Shown piece after piece: positions 35,475 to 43,351 of a DNA stretch of 43,351 nucleotides. The position numbers were made by a program, and so were the translations under genes. Source of the stretch: Pseudomonadota bacterium (lineage in GTDB: Bacteria > Myxococcota_A > UBA796 > GCA-2862545). The notes under the pieces were generated by a model, which did not search any database, was not told where the DNA came from, and saw nothing but the letters and a program-made list of their open reading frames with translations. The stretch lies in contig CANJMY010000026.1 of the NCBI GenBank assembly GCA_947475315.1, positions 1 through 43,351 on the forward strand, written 5' to 3'. Within the stretch, counting starts at the first letter, position 1, and every line of letters starts with the position of its first letter.

Positions 35475-36308
35475 ATGTGGACCCTGCTCGTCGCCGCCGC
35501 CTTGGCCGCCCCACCCGCGCTGTCGCCGGGTGAGGTGCCGATGGACGTGGCGACGGTCGCGGCGAGCGTCCGAGGTTTGCCGCTGGCCGAGCGGATCGCC
35601 GCGATCTCCGGCAAGTTCCTCAACGTCCCCTACCTGCATGACCCCGAAGGCGAAGGCGGCGGGCACGACCCGGATCCGCCCGGCCGCTACGACGTGTTCG
35701 ACTGCCTCACGTTCGTGGAGGAGGTGCTGTCGTTGTCGTTGGCGGCCGATCCAGCCGACGCGGGCGTGATCCGGCGCGCGCTCCGCTACGGAGACGACCC
35801 GGTCGACTACGCGCACCGTCGGCACTTCATGGAGGCCGAGTGGCTGCCCGGCGCCATCGACGCGGGCTTCCTGCGCGACGCCGCGGGCGACTACGGCGAG
35901 ACGGTCACGCTGTCGAAGGCGCTCACGCCCGCCCTGTGGGGGTCTTGGGGTGGCCGCGCGCGCTTTGACTTGCCCGACGACCGCCTGCCCACCGGCACGA
36001 TGACCCTGCACGTGCTCCCTCTGGCCACCGCCGTGAAGGTGGCGTCCAAGATCAAGCCGGGCAGCCTGGTCACCGTCGTGCGCATCGACCGCTCCGGCGT
36101 GCCCTACTGGATCACCCATCTGGGCTTCGTGCTGCCCGGGCCCGCGCCCGTGCTTCGCCACGCGAGCCACATGGCGTCCGCCATGCGCGTGCAGGACCAC
36201 GATCTCGGCTGGTACATCCGCAACCTCGGCACCTGGCCCAACTGGCCAGTGCTGGGCGTCGCGATCTTCGAGCCCGTCGAGCAGGGCCCGCCGCGTCGCG
36301 CGCCGTGA
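35475..36308 (+). CDS. DUF1460 protein, NlpC/P60-like amidase
   Basis: A 277-residue exported protein with a short signal peptide (LLVAAALAAPPAL). DUF1460 is a papain-like fold related to NlpC/P60 peptidases that cleave peptidoglycan peptides or muropeptides. The likely nucleophile is C77 in YDVFDCLTFVE and the general base is H215 in WITHLGF; H229 lies in LRHAS. All three family segments are present, so it is probably active in the periplasm. ATG 35475 has GGAG at good spacing. It is divergent from the polyglycine lipoprotein gene. Confidence 0.86.
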   Translation: MWTLLVAAALAAPPALSPGEVPMDVATVAASVRGLPLAERIAAISGKFLNVPYLHDPEGEGGGHDPDPPGRYDVFDCLTFVEEVLSLSLAADPADAGVIRRALRYGDDPVDYAHRRHFMEAEWLPGAIDAGFLRDAAGDYGETVTLSKALTPALWGSWGGRARFDLPDDRLPTGTMTLHVLPLATAVKVASKIKPGSLVTVVRIDRSGVPYWITHLGFVLPGPAPVLRHASHMASAMRVQDHDLGWYIRNLGTWPNWPVLGVAIFEPVEQGPPRRAP

Positions 36309-36340
36309 GTGTGCGGCCGCGTGCGCCGGCCAGGACCGAC

Positions 36341-36580
36341 TCAGCCGACCTGGATCCCCGCGTCGGTCACGCGCACGGTCGCGTCGGCCGACACCGTGGC
36401 GCGCAGCGTCTCGCCGCTCACCTCGATGATCACCTCACACTCCGGCATCAGCCCCCGGTAGGGCTGCCGCCAGACCTCCTCCTCACCGGGCAGCAGGTCG
36501 CAGGTCGACATGGTCATGCGCAGCGGGCCGCCTTTGATCTCGTAGTGGATCTCCACCGCTGTGCCGTTCACGATGCGCAA
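36341..36580 (-). CDS. Small protein of unknown function
   Basis: A 79-residue product starting at TTG 36580, preceded by AAAGGTGA at suitable spacing. It contains mostly beta-strand residues (AVEIHYEIKGGPLRM; CEVIIEVSGETLRATVS), two Cys, and no signal peptide. Codon use matches its neighbours, which supports a real gene. It is convergent with the DUF1460 gene and divergent from the PKD lipoprotein gene. A TAGAGT element lies upstream on its strand. I do not recognise the family. Confidence 0.6.
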   Translation of the reverse strand: MRIVNGTAVEIHYEIKGGPLRMTMSTCDLLPGEEEVWRQPYRGLMPECEVIIEVSGETLRATVSADATVRVTDAGIQVG

Positions 36581-36646
36581 GGGCTCACCTTTCCAGGGCA
36601 GACTCTATGGGATCCGACAGGATCCGCTGCGGTCTACGCACATCCG

Positions 36647-36655
36647 TGCTAGCAT
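36647..36655 (+). promoter_or_regulatory. TGCTAGCAT, extended -10-like element
   Basis: TGC-TAGCAT ends 41 bases before the PKD lipoprotein start. It is the fourth TGCTAG element and the closest to a -10 (TAGCAT). Confidence 0.4.
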
Positions 36656-36696
36656 CCGGTCAAGAACGTATCCACCGGCCACTGGCCGAGGTGCCC

Positions 36697-37620
36697 ATGA
36701 TCGCCACGCGCATCCTCTTCGTCTCCGCAGTCCTCGGCGCCGCCCTGGCCTGCAACCTGGATCCCAAGCAGGTGATCCTGGACAACGGGGACACGGGCTT
36801 TGACGTCACCACCGACACCGACGTGGCGGCCGACACCGACGGCGGCGTGAACAGCGGCGGCAACAACCCGCCCCACGCCAGCGCCGGCCCCGACCAGACG
36901 CAGAACGTGTTCCCGGGTGCTCTGGTCTACCTGGACGGCTCCAGCAGCTCGGACATCGACGGCGACTCGCTGGACTACGCGTGGACCGTGCTGTCGCGCC
37001 CCCCGGGCTCGGTGTCCTCGCTGGTCAATGCGGACTTCCCGAACTCCAACCTCTACGTCGACAAGTCGGGCGAGTACCTCGTCCAGCTCGACGTGAGCGA
37101 CGGCTCGCTGCACGCCACGGACACCGTCCGCATCGTCGTCACCCAGGACAACGAGCCCCCGCACGCGGACGCCGGCTTCGACCAGTCGGTCACGCTCGGC
37201 GCGCTCGTCCAGCTCTCCGGCGCGGCCTCGTCTGACCCGGACAGCGACCCGCTCGAGTACCACTGGGAATTCCTGTCCAAGCCGCCGTCCAGCGCGGCCC
37301 AGCTGTCGGGCGCCTCGCTCCCGGCCGCCGCGGTCAGCCCGACCTTCGTCGCCGATCAGCCCGGCCTCTACACCATCCGCCTGATCGTGAACGACGGCCT
37401 GCTCGACAGCCAGCCGGACATCGTCTCCATCTCCTCCACCGACCCGGGCAGCGGCGCGTCGGGCGGCGGCGGCTCCAGCTCCAGCGACTGCCTGAGCTGC
37501 GCGGCCGAGGCCGGCGGCATCACGTCCAACGCCTGGACCACCGGTGACGTCGCGGGCGGCTTCGGCCTGCTCGGCCTGCCGGTTCTGCTGGTCGCCTTCC
37601 GCAAGCGGAAGAACGCCTAG
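36697..37620 (+). CDS. PKD-domain surface lipoprotein with C-terminal membrane tail
   Basis: A 307-residue exported protein. The signal ends at ALAC (AALACNLDP), a weak lipobox. An Asp/Thr linker is followed by two PKD domains: about 55-148, with GSSSSDIDGDSLDYAWTV, and about 150-245, with GAASSDPDSDPLEYHWEF. A Gly/Ser stretch and CLSC lead to a C-terminal hydrophobic helix ending in FRKRKNA, which resembles the tripartite sorting tails (MYXO-CTERM/GlyGly-CTERM type). Having both a lipobox and a C-terminal anchor is unusual. ATG 36697 follows GAGGTG. A surface-displayed adhesion or structural role is inferred. Confidence 0.82.
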   Translation: MIATRILFVSAVLGAALACNLDPKQVILDNGDTGFDVTTDTDVAADTDGGVNSGGNNPPHASAGPDQTQNVFPGALVYLDGSSSSDIDGDSLDYAWTVLSRPPGSVSSLVNADFPNSNLYVDKSGEYLVQLDVSDGSLHATDTVRIVVTQDNEPPHADAGFDQSVTLGALVQLSGAASSDPDSDPLEYHWEFLSKPPSSAAQLSGASLPAAAVSPTFVADQPGLYTIRLIVNDGLLDSQPDIVSISSTDPGSGASGGGGSSSSDCLSCAAEAGGITSNAWTTGDVAGGFGLLGLPVLLVAFRKRKNA

Positions 37621-37658
37621 TCGGGTTCCAGCGCGCGTCGCCCAAGGCCGGCCTGCCG

Positions 37659-37683
37659 GGCGCTCCCACGCATGGGGAGCGCC
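37659..37683. terminator. 9-bp hairpin between convergent lipoprotein genes
   Basis: Perfect arms GGCGCTCCC and GGGAGCGCC with a 7-base loop ACGCATG. It lies between the PKD gene (+) and the next lipoprotein gene (-). No T tract follows. Confidence 0.55.
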
Positions 37684-37705
37684 GCGGCGGTCAGCTAGGT
37701 GAGGC

Positions 37706-38389
37706 TCACTGGTTGTCGTCGAAGTGGGCGAGCGACCAGACGGCGCCGTTGTCGATGTCGCGCGAGAACGAGATGATGCCGAAGCCCGACACCACCCAGT
37801 AGGTGCCGCCGATGGGCGTGTCCGCGCCGCCGTCGTCCAGCGTGAGCTTGTAGCAGGTGGGGCGCGTGGTCTCGTCCGGCCAGTAGGACTCGGCGGGGCA
37901 GAGCTCGTCCGCCGCGTACTCGCCCGTGTAGGTGACGCCGCCGGACTCGACGCCGGTGGTCTGCTCCTTGATGAGCATCAGGCCGTCCCACGCCTTGACG
38001 GCCGGGTCGAACACGACGCCGCCCGCCTCGTGGAAGCGCACGCCCTTCACCGACTCGGTGGAGAGCTTCCAGGTGTCGTGGATGCTCTCTTCGTAGTCGC
38101 GCAGGCCGGTGCCGTCGGAGTCGGCCTCGCAGACGCCGCCGTTGTTGAAGCAGTCCGCGGTGAAGTCGATGGCGTAGATCTGGATGTCCGTGCCCTCTTC
38201 CTTCTCCGTCTCCGTGCGCTGGGTGCCGATCATCTTGAACGGCACGGAGGTGTCCGACGACTGCCAGGTCCAGGTGCGGACGGTGTCGTACTGGAAGAGC
38301 TTGTAGATGGGCGCGCCGTCGTAGCCTGTGAGCGGCGGAGGATCGCAAGCGACGAGGAACAGGAGCGAGCCGAGGATCACGGGGCGCAT
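37706..38389 (-). CDS. Lipoprotein of unknown function
   Basis: A 227-residue lipoprotein with a clear signal and LVAC lipobox (GSLLFLVACDPPPL). The mature protein is rich in Trp, Tyr and Thr with several strands and about four Cys in two pairs (DCFNNGGVCEA; LCPAES with TCYK), probably disulfides. No domain is recognised. ATG 38389 has GGAG upstream; the frame is open to 38437. It is divergent from the large beta-helix gene across 140 bases. Confidence 0.77.
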   Translation of the reverse strand: MRPVILGSLLFLVACDPPPLTGYDGAPIYKLFQYDTVRTWTWQSSDTSVPFKMIGTQRTETEKEEGTDIQIYAIDFTADCFNNGGVCEADSDGTGLRDYEESIHDTWKLSTESVKGVRFHEAGGVVFDPAVKAWDGLMLIKEQTTGVESGGVTYTGEYAADELCPAESYWPDETTRPTCYKLTLDDGGADTPIGGTYWVVSGFGIISFSRDIDNGAVWSLAHFDDNQ

Positions 38390-38500
38390 GCGGACTCCAC
38401 GTCCGGCAACCCGCCGGATCGCCTCGCGATGTACCATCTGGACAGGCTGATCGCCACGCGATTGCGACCGGCTGACGGACCGTTCACGCCCTAGACCGGC

Positions 38501-38506
38501 TATGCT
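38501..38506 (+). promoter_or_regulatory. TATGCT, possible -10 of the beta-helix gene
   Basis: TATGCT matches TATAAT at 4 of 6 positions and lies 23 bases before the GTG start. No clear -35 is present. It is similar in position to the TGCTAG elements. Confidence 0.33.
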
Positions 38507-38529
38507 GCCGTCTGCCTTGTGGAGCCCCC

Positions 38530-41133
38530 GTGCGCGCTGCGCTCGCTGCCGCTGCCTTGCTGGTGTCCCTGCCCGCGCACGCCGCCTCGACGCTCAAGGT
38601 CGGGGCCGGCGGCTACGGGTCGCTCGCCGCCGCCGTGTCGGCCGCTCAGGCCGGTGACACCGTGCTGATCGACCCGGGCACCTGGGTCGGCGGCGTCACG
38701 ATCGACAAGGACCTCACGATCGCCGGCCTGAACGCGCCCGTGATCACCGGCGACTCCACCGACATCTTCCGCGTCACGGCGGGCACGGTGGTCCTGTCCG
38801 GGATGGTGCTGCACCCTGACGGAGGTCGCGGCGTGCGCGCGGACGGCGGTCACGTCTCACTCGTCGGCCTGACGATCGAGGACAACCCCAACCCGCGCAA
38901 CAACAACGTGGTGTCCGACGGCGCCGCCGTGCGGGTGACCGGCGCCACCACGGTCGACGTGTCGTCCTGCGTGTTCCGCGACAACAAGACCCAGTATGTC
39001 CTGTTCTACAGCATCCCCGGGTACGGCGGTCACCTTTACGTGAACGGCACGTCGCGGGCGGACACGGTCGTGCACATCACGAACACCACGTTCGACGCCG
39101 GCAGCGCCGAGACGGGCGGCGCCATCTACGCGCGCAAGGCCACGATCGACATCACGGACAGCGTGTTCACGGGCAACGTGGCGCAGGACGCGGCCGGGAC
39201 GCTCTACGCGAACGACGTCGCGCTCAGCGTGACCGGGTCGGACTTCTCCGGCGGACGCACCACCGGCAGCCGCACCGACGGCGCGACGCTCTACCTGGAG
39301 GGCGCCACCACCACGCTGACCGACACCACGATCACCGACGGGCGCGCCACCCGAAACGGCGGCGCCATCTACGCCAACGCCGGATCGCTCACCTTGGACC
39401 GCGTCAGCCTGACCGGCAACCACGGCGTCGCTGGCGGCGCGGCCTACCTGACCGGCGCCGCGGTCCTGCGCGTCACCGACAGCGCCACCTGCGGCAACGT
39501 CGCCACCGGCGCGGGCGGCGCGTTCAACCTGGGCGGCGGCGTGGACGCGGCGTGGACGCGCGTGTCGTCGATCACCGACAGCGGCGCGGGCGGGTTCCTG
39601 TCGGCGCAGGGCGCGGTCCTCACCCTCGATCACGTCGACGTGCTCGACGCGGGCGGCTCGGGCGCGGCGGTCGTCGCGAGCGGCGGGACGGTCGCGGTCC
39701 GCAACGCGCTGATCGCCTGGTCGGCCGCCCAGGGCTTGGACGCCCCCGGCGCCACCGTCGACTACGACGCGTTCTTCGGCAACGCGGGCGGCGATCTGTC
39801 CGCAGGCACCACGCTCGGCGCCGGTCCGGTCAGCGCGGATCCGCGCCTCGCCCGCTACCTGCGCGACGGGGTCTGCGGGAACGATGACCTGCGCGTGTCG
39901 CCCGCCTCCCCGCTGATCGACGCAGGCGAGCCGACCGAGCTCGACCCCGACGGCTCGCGGACCGACGTCGGCGTGATCGGCGGCGCCGCCGCGGACCCGA
40001 ACCTGTTCGACGACGACGACCGTGACGGCTTCATCGAGGCCTACGACTGCGACGACCTCCAGGGCTTCGTGCGTCCCGGCGCGCTCGAGATCTGCGACGG
40101 CCTGGACAACGACTGCGACGGCGTGATCGACGGGCCCAACCCGGTGTCGGCGAGCACTTGGTACAGCGACGCCGACGGCGACGGCTACGGTATGGACGGC
40201 ACCGAGGTCCTGGCCTGCGACCAGCCCGACGGCACCGCGCCCACCGCGGGCGACTGCGACGACCGGAACACGACCGTGCACCCCGGCGTGCCCGAGGTCT
40301 GCGACGGCGTCGACAACAACTGCGTCGGCGGCGCGGACGGCTCGGACGCGCAGGGCCAGCTCACCTGGTTTCAGGACGCCGACGGCGACGGCCACGGGGC
40401 GCGCGGCGCCTCGCTCACGTCCTGCGGGCCGCCAGACGGCTTCGTGCTCGTCCCCGACGACTGCGACGACACCAACGCGGCGATCGCCCCGGGCGCGGTC
40501 GAGCATTGCGACGGCGTCGACGAAGACTGCGACACGATCATCGACGGCCCCGACCCGGTTGGTGCGCCCACCTGGACCTACGACGGCGACGGCGACGGGT
40601 TCGGCAACCGCAAGGGCGGCAAGGTCGACGCCTGCACCGCCCCCGACGACTACGTGCGCGAAGAGGGCGACTGCGACGACCAGGACCCCGACGTCCACCC
40701 GCGCGCGCCTGAGTCCTGCGACGGCGCGGTCGACAGCAACTGCGACGGCTTCACCGGCAGCACCGACCACGACGGCGACGGCGTGATCGCCTGCGAAGAC
40801 TGCGACGACGCCGACGAGAACGCCTTCCCCGGCGCGCCCGACACGCCCTACGACGGCGTGGTCACCGACTGCGAGAGCCTGTCCGACTACGACGCCGACC
40901 GCGACGGCTACGACGCGATCGCCTACTCGGGCGACGACTGTGTGGACGACGACGCCACCATCGCGCCCGGCCTGACTGACGTACCGGACGACGGCATTGA
41001 CCAGGACTGCAGCGGCGAGGACGCCTTCCGCGGCACCACACCCGGCGCCTGCGGCTGCGACCATCAGGGCCTGGGCGGCGTCGGCGTCGCCTGGCTGGCG
41101 TTGGCCATCGCGCGGCGACGGAGCCGTCGATGA
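38530..41133 (+). CDS. Secreted beta-helix protein with metal-binding repeats and MYXO-CTERM-like tail
   Basis: An 867-residue exported protein starting at GTG 38530, with GGAG 5 bases upstream. The signal peptide is ALLVSLPAHAAS. Residues of about 20-460 form a right-handed parallel beta-helix (repeated strands such as GGAIYANAGSLTLDRVSL). Residues of about 490-830 contain five or more copies of an Asp/Cys module of the MopE-like putative metal-binding type: a CDG-x-DNDCDG core plus a DADGDGYG calcium-loop-like part. The tail, CGCDHQG then a hydrophobic helix then RRRSRR, is MYXO-CTERM-like and would anchor or sort it. The stop overlaps the next gene's ATG by four bases. A surface carbohydrate- or mineral-binding role is inferred. 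Confidence 0.88.
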   Translation: MRAALAAAALLVSLPAHAASTLKVGAGGYGSLAAAVSAAQAGDTVLIDPGTWVGGVTIDKDLTIAGLNAPVITGDSTDIFRVTAGTVVLSGMVLHPDGGRGVRADGGHVSLVGLTIEDNPNPRNNNVVSDGAAVRVTGATTVDVSSCVFRDNKTQYVLFYSIPGYGGHLYVNGTSRADTVVHITNTTFDAGSAETGGAIYARKATIDITDSVFTGNVAQDAAGTLYANDVALSVTGSDFSGGRTTGSRTDGATLYLEGATTTLTDTTITDGRATRNGGAIYANAGSLTLDRVSLTGNHGVAGGAAYLTGAAVLRVTDSATCGNVATGAGGAFNLGGGVDAAWTRVSSITDSGAGGFLSAQGAVLTLDHVDVLDAGGSGAAVVASGGTVAVRNALIAWSAAQGLDAPGATVDYDAFFGNAGGDLSAGTTLGAGPVSADPRLARYLRDGVCGNDDLRVSPASPLIDAGEPTELDPDGSRTDVGVIGGAAADPNLFDDDDRDGFIEAYDCDDLQGFVRPGALEICDGLDNDCDGVIDGPNPVSASTWYSDADGDGYGMDGTEVLACDQPDGTAPTAGDCDDRNTTVHPGVPEVCDGVDNNCVGGADGSDAQGQLTWFQDADGDGHGARGASLTSCGPPDGFVLVPDDCDDTNAAIAPGAVEHCDGVDEDCDTIIDGPDPVGAPTWTYDGDGDGFGNRKGGKVDACTAPDDYVREEGDCDDQDPDVHPRAPESCDGAVDSNCDGFTGSTDHDGDGVIACEDCDDADENAFPGAPDTPYDGVVTDCESLSDYDADRDGYDAIAYSGDDCVDDDATIAPGLTDVPDDGIDQDCSGEDAFRGTTPGACGCDHQGLGGVGVAWLALAIARRRSRR
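40000..41010 (+). repeat. Coding tandem repeats of the metal-binding module
   Basis: At least five units of about 55-70 codons each repeat a CDG-DNDCDG-type core and a D-x-DGDG loop, with GACGGCGAC-like triplets visible in the DNA. The units have diverged, so this is old duplication rather than recent expansion. Confidence 0.75.
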
Positions 41134-43034
41134 GCGGCGTCGTCCAGACCCTGGCCGCCCGCTGGGCCACCCACGGCGCCAAGCTGGTGGTGGGAGACCA
41201 GACGCTCGACGCGCCGCAGCTGCTCGACCGCGTGCGGCGGGCGATCGGCTGGCTCGAAGCGCAGGGTGTCGGCCACGGCGACCGGGTGCTGATCGGGGCC
41301 GAGCGTGAGATCGCGTTCCTGGAGGTGCACCTGGCCGCGCTGGCGATCGGCGCCTCCACCGTCCCGGTCCACCCGCGCGCCACCGACTACGAGCTCGACC
41401 ACCTGCTCCTGGACGCCGCGCCCAAGGTCGTCGTCCTCCCGCGCCCGCGCACCCAGGACCAGCACGACTGGGCGGACCTGCGCGCCGCGCTCGACGCCGC
41501 CGCGCCCGCGTCCATCCCCGGCCTCGACGACCACCGATCCGGGCCGGTCCCCGCCGACGAGGCCATCCTCTGCTACACGTCCGGCACGACCGGCCGCCCC
41601 AAGGGCGCGCGGATCCCGCACCGCGCCGTGCTCGCGCAGGCTGCGGCGCTCGCCCAGGCTTGGGGCGTCACCCACGACGACGTGCTGCTCCACGCCCTGC
41701 CGTTCTTCCACGTGCACGGGTTGATCGTCGCGCAGCACACCGCGCTGTTCGCGGGCGCGACCACCGTGTGGGTCGACAAGTTCGACGCCGCCGAGACGCT
41801 TGCCGCGCTGCACACGCACCAGGTCACGCTGTTCATGGGCGTGCCGACCTTCTACACGCGCTGGCTCGCGCTCGACGAGCTCGCCCTGCCCTCCAGCCTG
41901 CGCCTGTGCACATGCGGATCAGCCCCGCTCCCGTCGACCGTGCACGAGACCTTTCAGGCGCGAACGGGCCACGCGGTCCTCGAGCGCTACGGCATGACCG
42001 AGGCCGGGATCGTCATCAGCAACCCGCTCGACGGCGCACGCGTGCCTGGCTCGATCGGCCAGCCGCTGCCCGGCGTCACCGTGCGCGTCGTCGACCCTGA
42101 CACCGGCCTGGACGCCGCGCCCGGCGAGATCGGCGAGCTGTGGCTGCAGGCCCCGACGACCTTCCTCGGCTACCTCAACCGCCCCGACGCCACCGCCGCC
42201 ATGCTCGCGCACGGCTGGCTCCACACCAATGACCTGGGCCGCCGCGACGAGGACGGCCGCCTCTGGCTGGTCGGCCGCCGCGACGACACCCTGTTGGTCG
42301 GCGGCTTCAACGTGTACCCGGCCGAGATCGAGGCCGCGCTGCGCGAGCACCCCTGGGTGTCCGACGTCGCCGTGGTCGGCCTTCCCGACAAGGACCTGGG
42401 CACCCGCGTCGTCGCCACGGTCGTCCCGCACGGCGCGCCTAGCGCGGACGCGCTCCTCGGCTTCCTCCGCGAGCGCCTCGCCCCCTACAAGCTCCCGCGC
42501 GCCCTCGCGTTCGCGCCCGAGCTGCCCCGCAACGCCATGGGCAAGGTGCAGAAGCGCGACGTCGCCGCCGCCTGGACCACCATCACCGTCCGCCCGGCCA
42601 TCTTTGACGAGGCCGACCGCTGCGCCGCGTGGAACATCGCCATGGCGCTGGAGACCGAGGGCGTCACCCTGGACGCGGACCTCGCCCTGGCCGGCGCACG
42701 CGGCGTCTTCGACCGCGACGGCGTCGACTACTTCATCGCGACCGTCGCCGGCCTGCCGGTCGGGCAGGTCATGGTCACCCGCGAGTGGAGCGACTGGCGC
42801 TGCGCCGACGTGTGGTGGCTGCAGTCGGTCTACGTCATGCCCGCGTGGCGCGGGCGCGGGGTCTACGCGGCCATGCACGGAGCGGTCCGGGCGCGGGCGG
42901 CCGAGGCCGGGGCGGCCGGGCTCAGGCTGTACGTGGATCATCGGAACACGCGGGCGCAGGCGGTGTACCGGGCGGTTGGGATGAACGGGGAGCACTACGC
43001 CACGTTTGAAGAAATGTTCGGCGGGCCCGCCTAG
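41130..43034 (+). CDS. Acyl-CoA synthetase fused to a GNAT acetyltransferase domain
   Basis: A 634-residue two-domain protein. Residues 1-482 are an AMP-forming acyl-CoA synthetase closest by eye to malonyl-CoA synthetase (MatB): SGTTGRPKG at 151-159, YGMTE at 287-291, GGFNVYPAEIE, and the catalytic lysine K472 in RNAMGKVQKRD. Residues 485-634 are a GNAT domain with only a two-residue linker: strand VYVMPAW then R574-G-R-G577-V-Y, where the last Gly/Ala of the R-x-x-G-x-G/A loop is Tyr, and a C-terminal RNTRAQAVYRAVG. It overlaps the beta-helix gene by four bases (ATGA). Related synthetases are silenced by acetylation of the lysine equivalent to K472, so self-regulation is a plausible inference. 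Confidence 0.9.
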   Translation: MSGVVQTLAARWATHGAKLVVGDQTLDAPQLLDRVRRAIGWLEAQGVGHGDRVLIGAEREIAFLEVHLAALAIGASTVPVHPRATDYELDHLLLDAAPKVVVLPRPRTQDQHDWADLRAALDAAAPASIPGLDDHRSGPVPADEAILCYTSGTTGRPKGARIPHRAVLAQAAALAQAWGVTHDDVLLHALPFFHVHGLIVAQHTALFAGATTVWVDKFDAAETLAALHTHQVTLFMGVPTFYTRWLALDELALPSSLRLCTCGSAPLPSTVHETFQARTGHAVLERYGMTEAGIVISNPLDGARVPGSIGQPLPGVTVRVVDPDTGLDAAPGEIGELWLQAPTTFLGYLNRPDATAAMLAHGWLHTNDLGRRDEDGRLWLVGRRDDTLLVGGFNVYPAEIEAALREHPWVSDVAVVGLPDKDLGTRVVATVVPHGAPSADALLGFLRERLAPYKLPRALAFAPELPRNAMGKVQKRDVAAAWTTITVRPAIFDEADRCAAWNIAMALETEGVTLDADLALAGARGVFDRDGVDYFIATVAGLPVGQVMVTREWSDWRCADVWWLQSVYVMPAWRGRGVYAAMHGAVRARAAEAGAAGLRLYVDHRNTRAQAVYRAVGMNGEHYATFEEMFGGPA

Positions 43035-43053
43035 GCCTTCGGCTGGTTTGGTT

Positions 43054-43134
43054 GTGGGGGCGGCCACCGCGCGCCCCTGCGGGGCGGGGCTTCTCGTGGG
43101 GGCGGCCCACTTCGCGCCCTTGCAGGGCGGGGCT
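43054..43134. repeat. Imperfect direct repeat, two units of about 38 bases
   Basis: Both units begin GTGGGGGCGGCC and end GGGCGGGGCT, at 43054-43091 and 43096-43134, with a few substitutions and one extra base between. Each contains a CGCGCCC...GGGCG inverted element, so each could form a small hairpin. Confidence 0.7.
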
Positions 43135-43253
43135 GATTCGCAGACCCGGCCTGCGGCGCGGCGCTCGCCGCTTCGGCCGGTCACCCGGGACAGCGGGCCC
43201 TTTGACGCGCCCCTCGGGGAGGTGCGGCGACGTCCGGCTCCGGCAGGCCTGAT

Positions 43254-43308
43254 CGCAGGGATCTGCCTCCGCGGACCTGGAAACGGTCCGCTGCGACAGA
43301 TCCCTGCG
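43254..43308. other. Long two-part hairpin, possible terminator or structured RNA
   Basis: An outer 12-bp perfect stem (CGCAGGGATCTG with CAGATCCCTGCG) and an inner 7-bp stem (GCGGACC with GGTCCGC) are separated by a symmetric 5-by-5 internal loop, with terminal loop TGGAAAC. There is no T tract. The length and perfection exceed what ordinary terminators here show. Confidence 0.65.
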
Positions 43309-43351
43309 CGGCCAGCCTGCGCCTGACAGCGCTGCGAAGGGCGCGCCAACG

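Larger units (their letters stand above)
43035..43351. other. Non-coding right end with direct repeat and hairpin
   Basis: No gene is seen in the 317 bases after the synthetase. The stretch holds a two-copy direct repeat (43054-43134) and a long hairpin (43254-43308), both described separately. The last bases could belong to the 5' or 3' region of a gene beyond the window. Confidence 0.6.

Noticed and set aside
38857..41064. Minus-strand frame of 735 codons opposite the beta-helix gene
   Set aside because: It is Val/Ala/Gly/Arg low-complexity sequence produced by the repeated GAC/GGC codons of the real gene.
41988..42020. Frameshift or assembly join creating the synthetase-GNAT fusion
   Set aside because: One uninterrupted frame with constant codon bias runs through both domains, including across the junction near 42580.

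Overview
The window is a very GC-rich stretch of bacterial chromosome with tightly packed genes on both strands and start codons that are often GTG or TTG. The best guess for the host is a member of the Myxococcota (former Deltaproteobacteria). This rests on a secreted protein with repeated Asp/Cys 'CDG-DNDCDG' metal-binding modules and a MYXO-CTERM-like tail, on a DUF4388 (PATAN-type) protein, and on several lipoproteins with low-complexity Gly/Asp/Thr linkers. No mobile element, phage, CRISPR array, tRNA or rRNA was found.

Layout: 0.5-4.1 kb holds a 2-oxoacid:ferredoxin oxidoreductase pair (korA, korB) overlapping a HAD phosphatase gene. 4.2-8.0 kb holds a D-2-hydroxyacid dehydrogenase divergent from radA, then a CPBP membrane protease. 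8.1-10.0 kb is an acyl-CoA dehydrogenase with a near-perfect FadR-type operator in front of it. 10.1-12.1 kb is a minus-strand pair: a class IV aminotransferase and a NamZ-type exo-muramidase. 12.2-15.8 kb is a two-component operon ending in a secreted protein. 15.8-18.4 kb holds aspartate kinase, phosphatidylserine synthase and a DUF1456 protein. 18.3-24.6 kb holds an SGNH hydrolase, an NRAMP-like transporter, a secreted protein and a membrane/spermidine-synthase-like fusion. 24.7-27.5 kb holds two TPR proteins, one ending in a ClpX-type zinc finger. 27.5-28.5 kb is a divergent MarR/SnoaL pair. 28.6-31.3 kb is groES-groEL divergent from rpoZ. 31.4-34.3 kb holds a histone H1-like protein, a sigma factor and a DUF4388 protein. 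34.4-41.1 kb is a cluster of exported proteins: three lipoproteins, a DUF1460 amidase-like protein, a small protein and a large beta-helix protein. 41.1-43.0 kb is an acyl-CoA synthetase fused to a GNAT acetyltransferase. The last 0.3 kb is non-coding and holds a direct repeat and a long hairpin.

How the genes fit together: most are housekeeping (KorAB, RadA, GroESL, RpoZ, aspartate kinase, phospholipid synthesis). Two parts concern fatty-acid or acyl-CoA metabolism: the acyl-CoA dehydrogenase with its FadR-like box, and the synthetase-GNAT fusion. Two concern the cell wall: NamZ and the DUF1460 protein. The right third encodes surface proteins. The most unusual items are the acyl-CoA synthetase-GNAT fusion, which joins an enzyme type known to be switched off by lysine acylation to a domain of the type that performs such acylation; the TPR protein with the ClpX-spaced zinc finger; the lysine/alanine-rich histone-like protein with its own ordered C-terminal domain; the palindrome before the acyl-CoA dehydrogenase; and a recurring TGCTAG promoter-like element.
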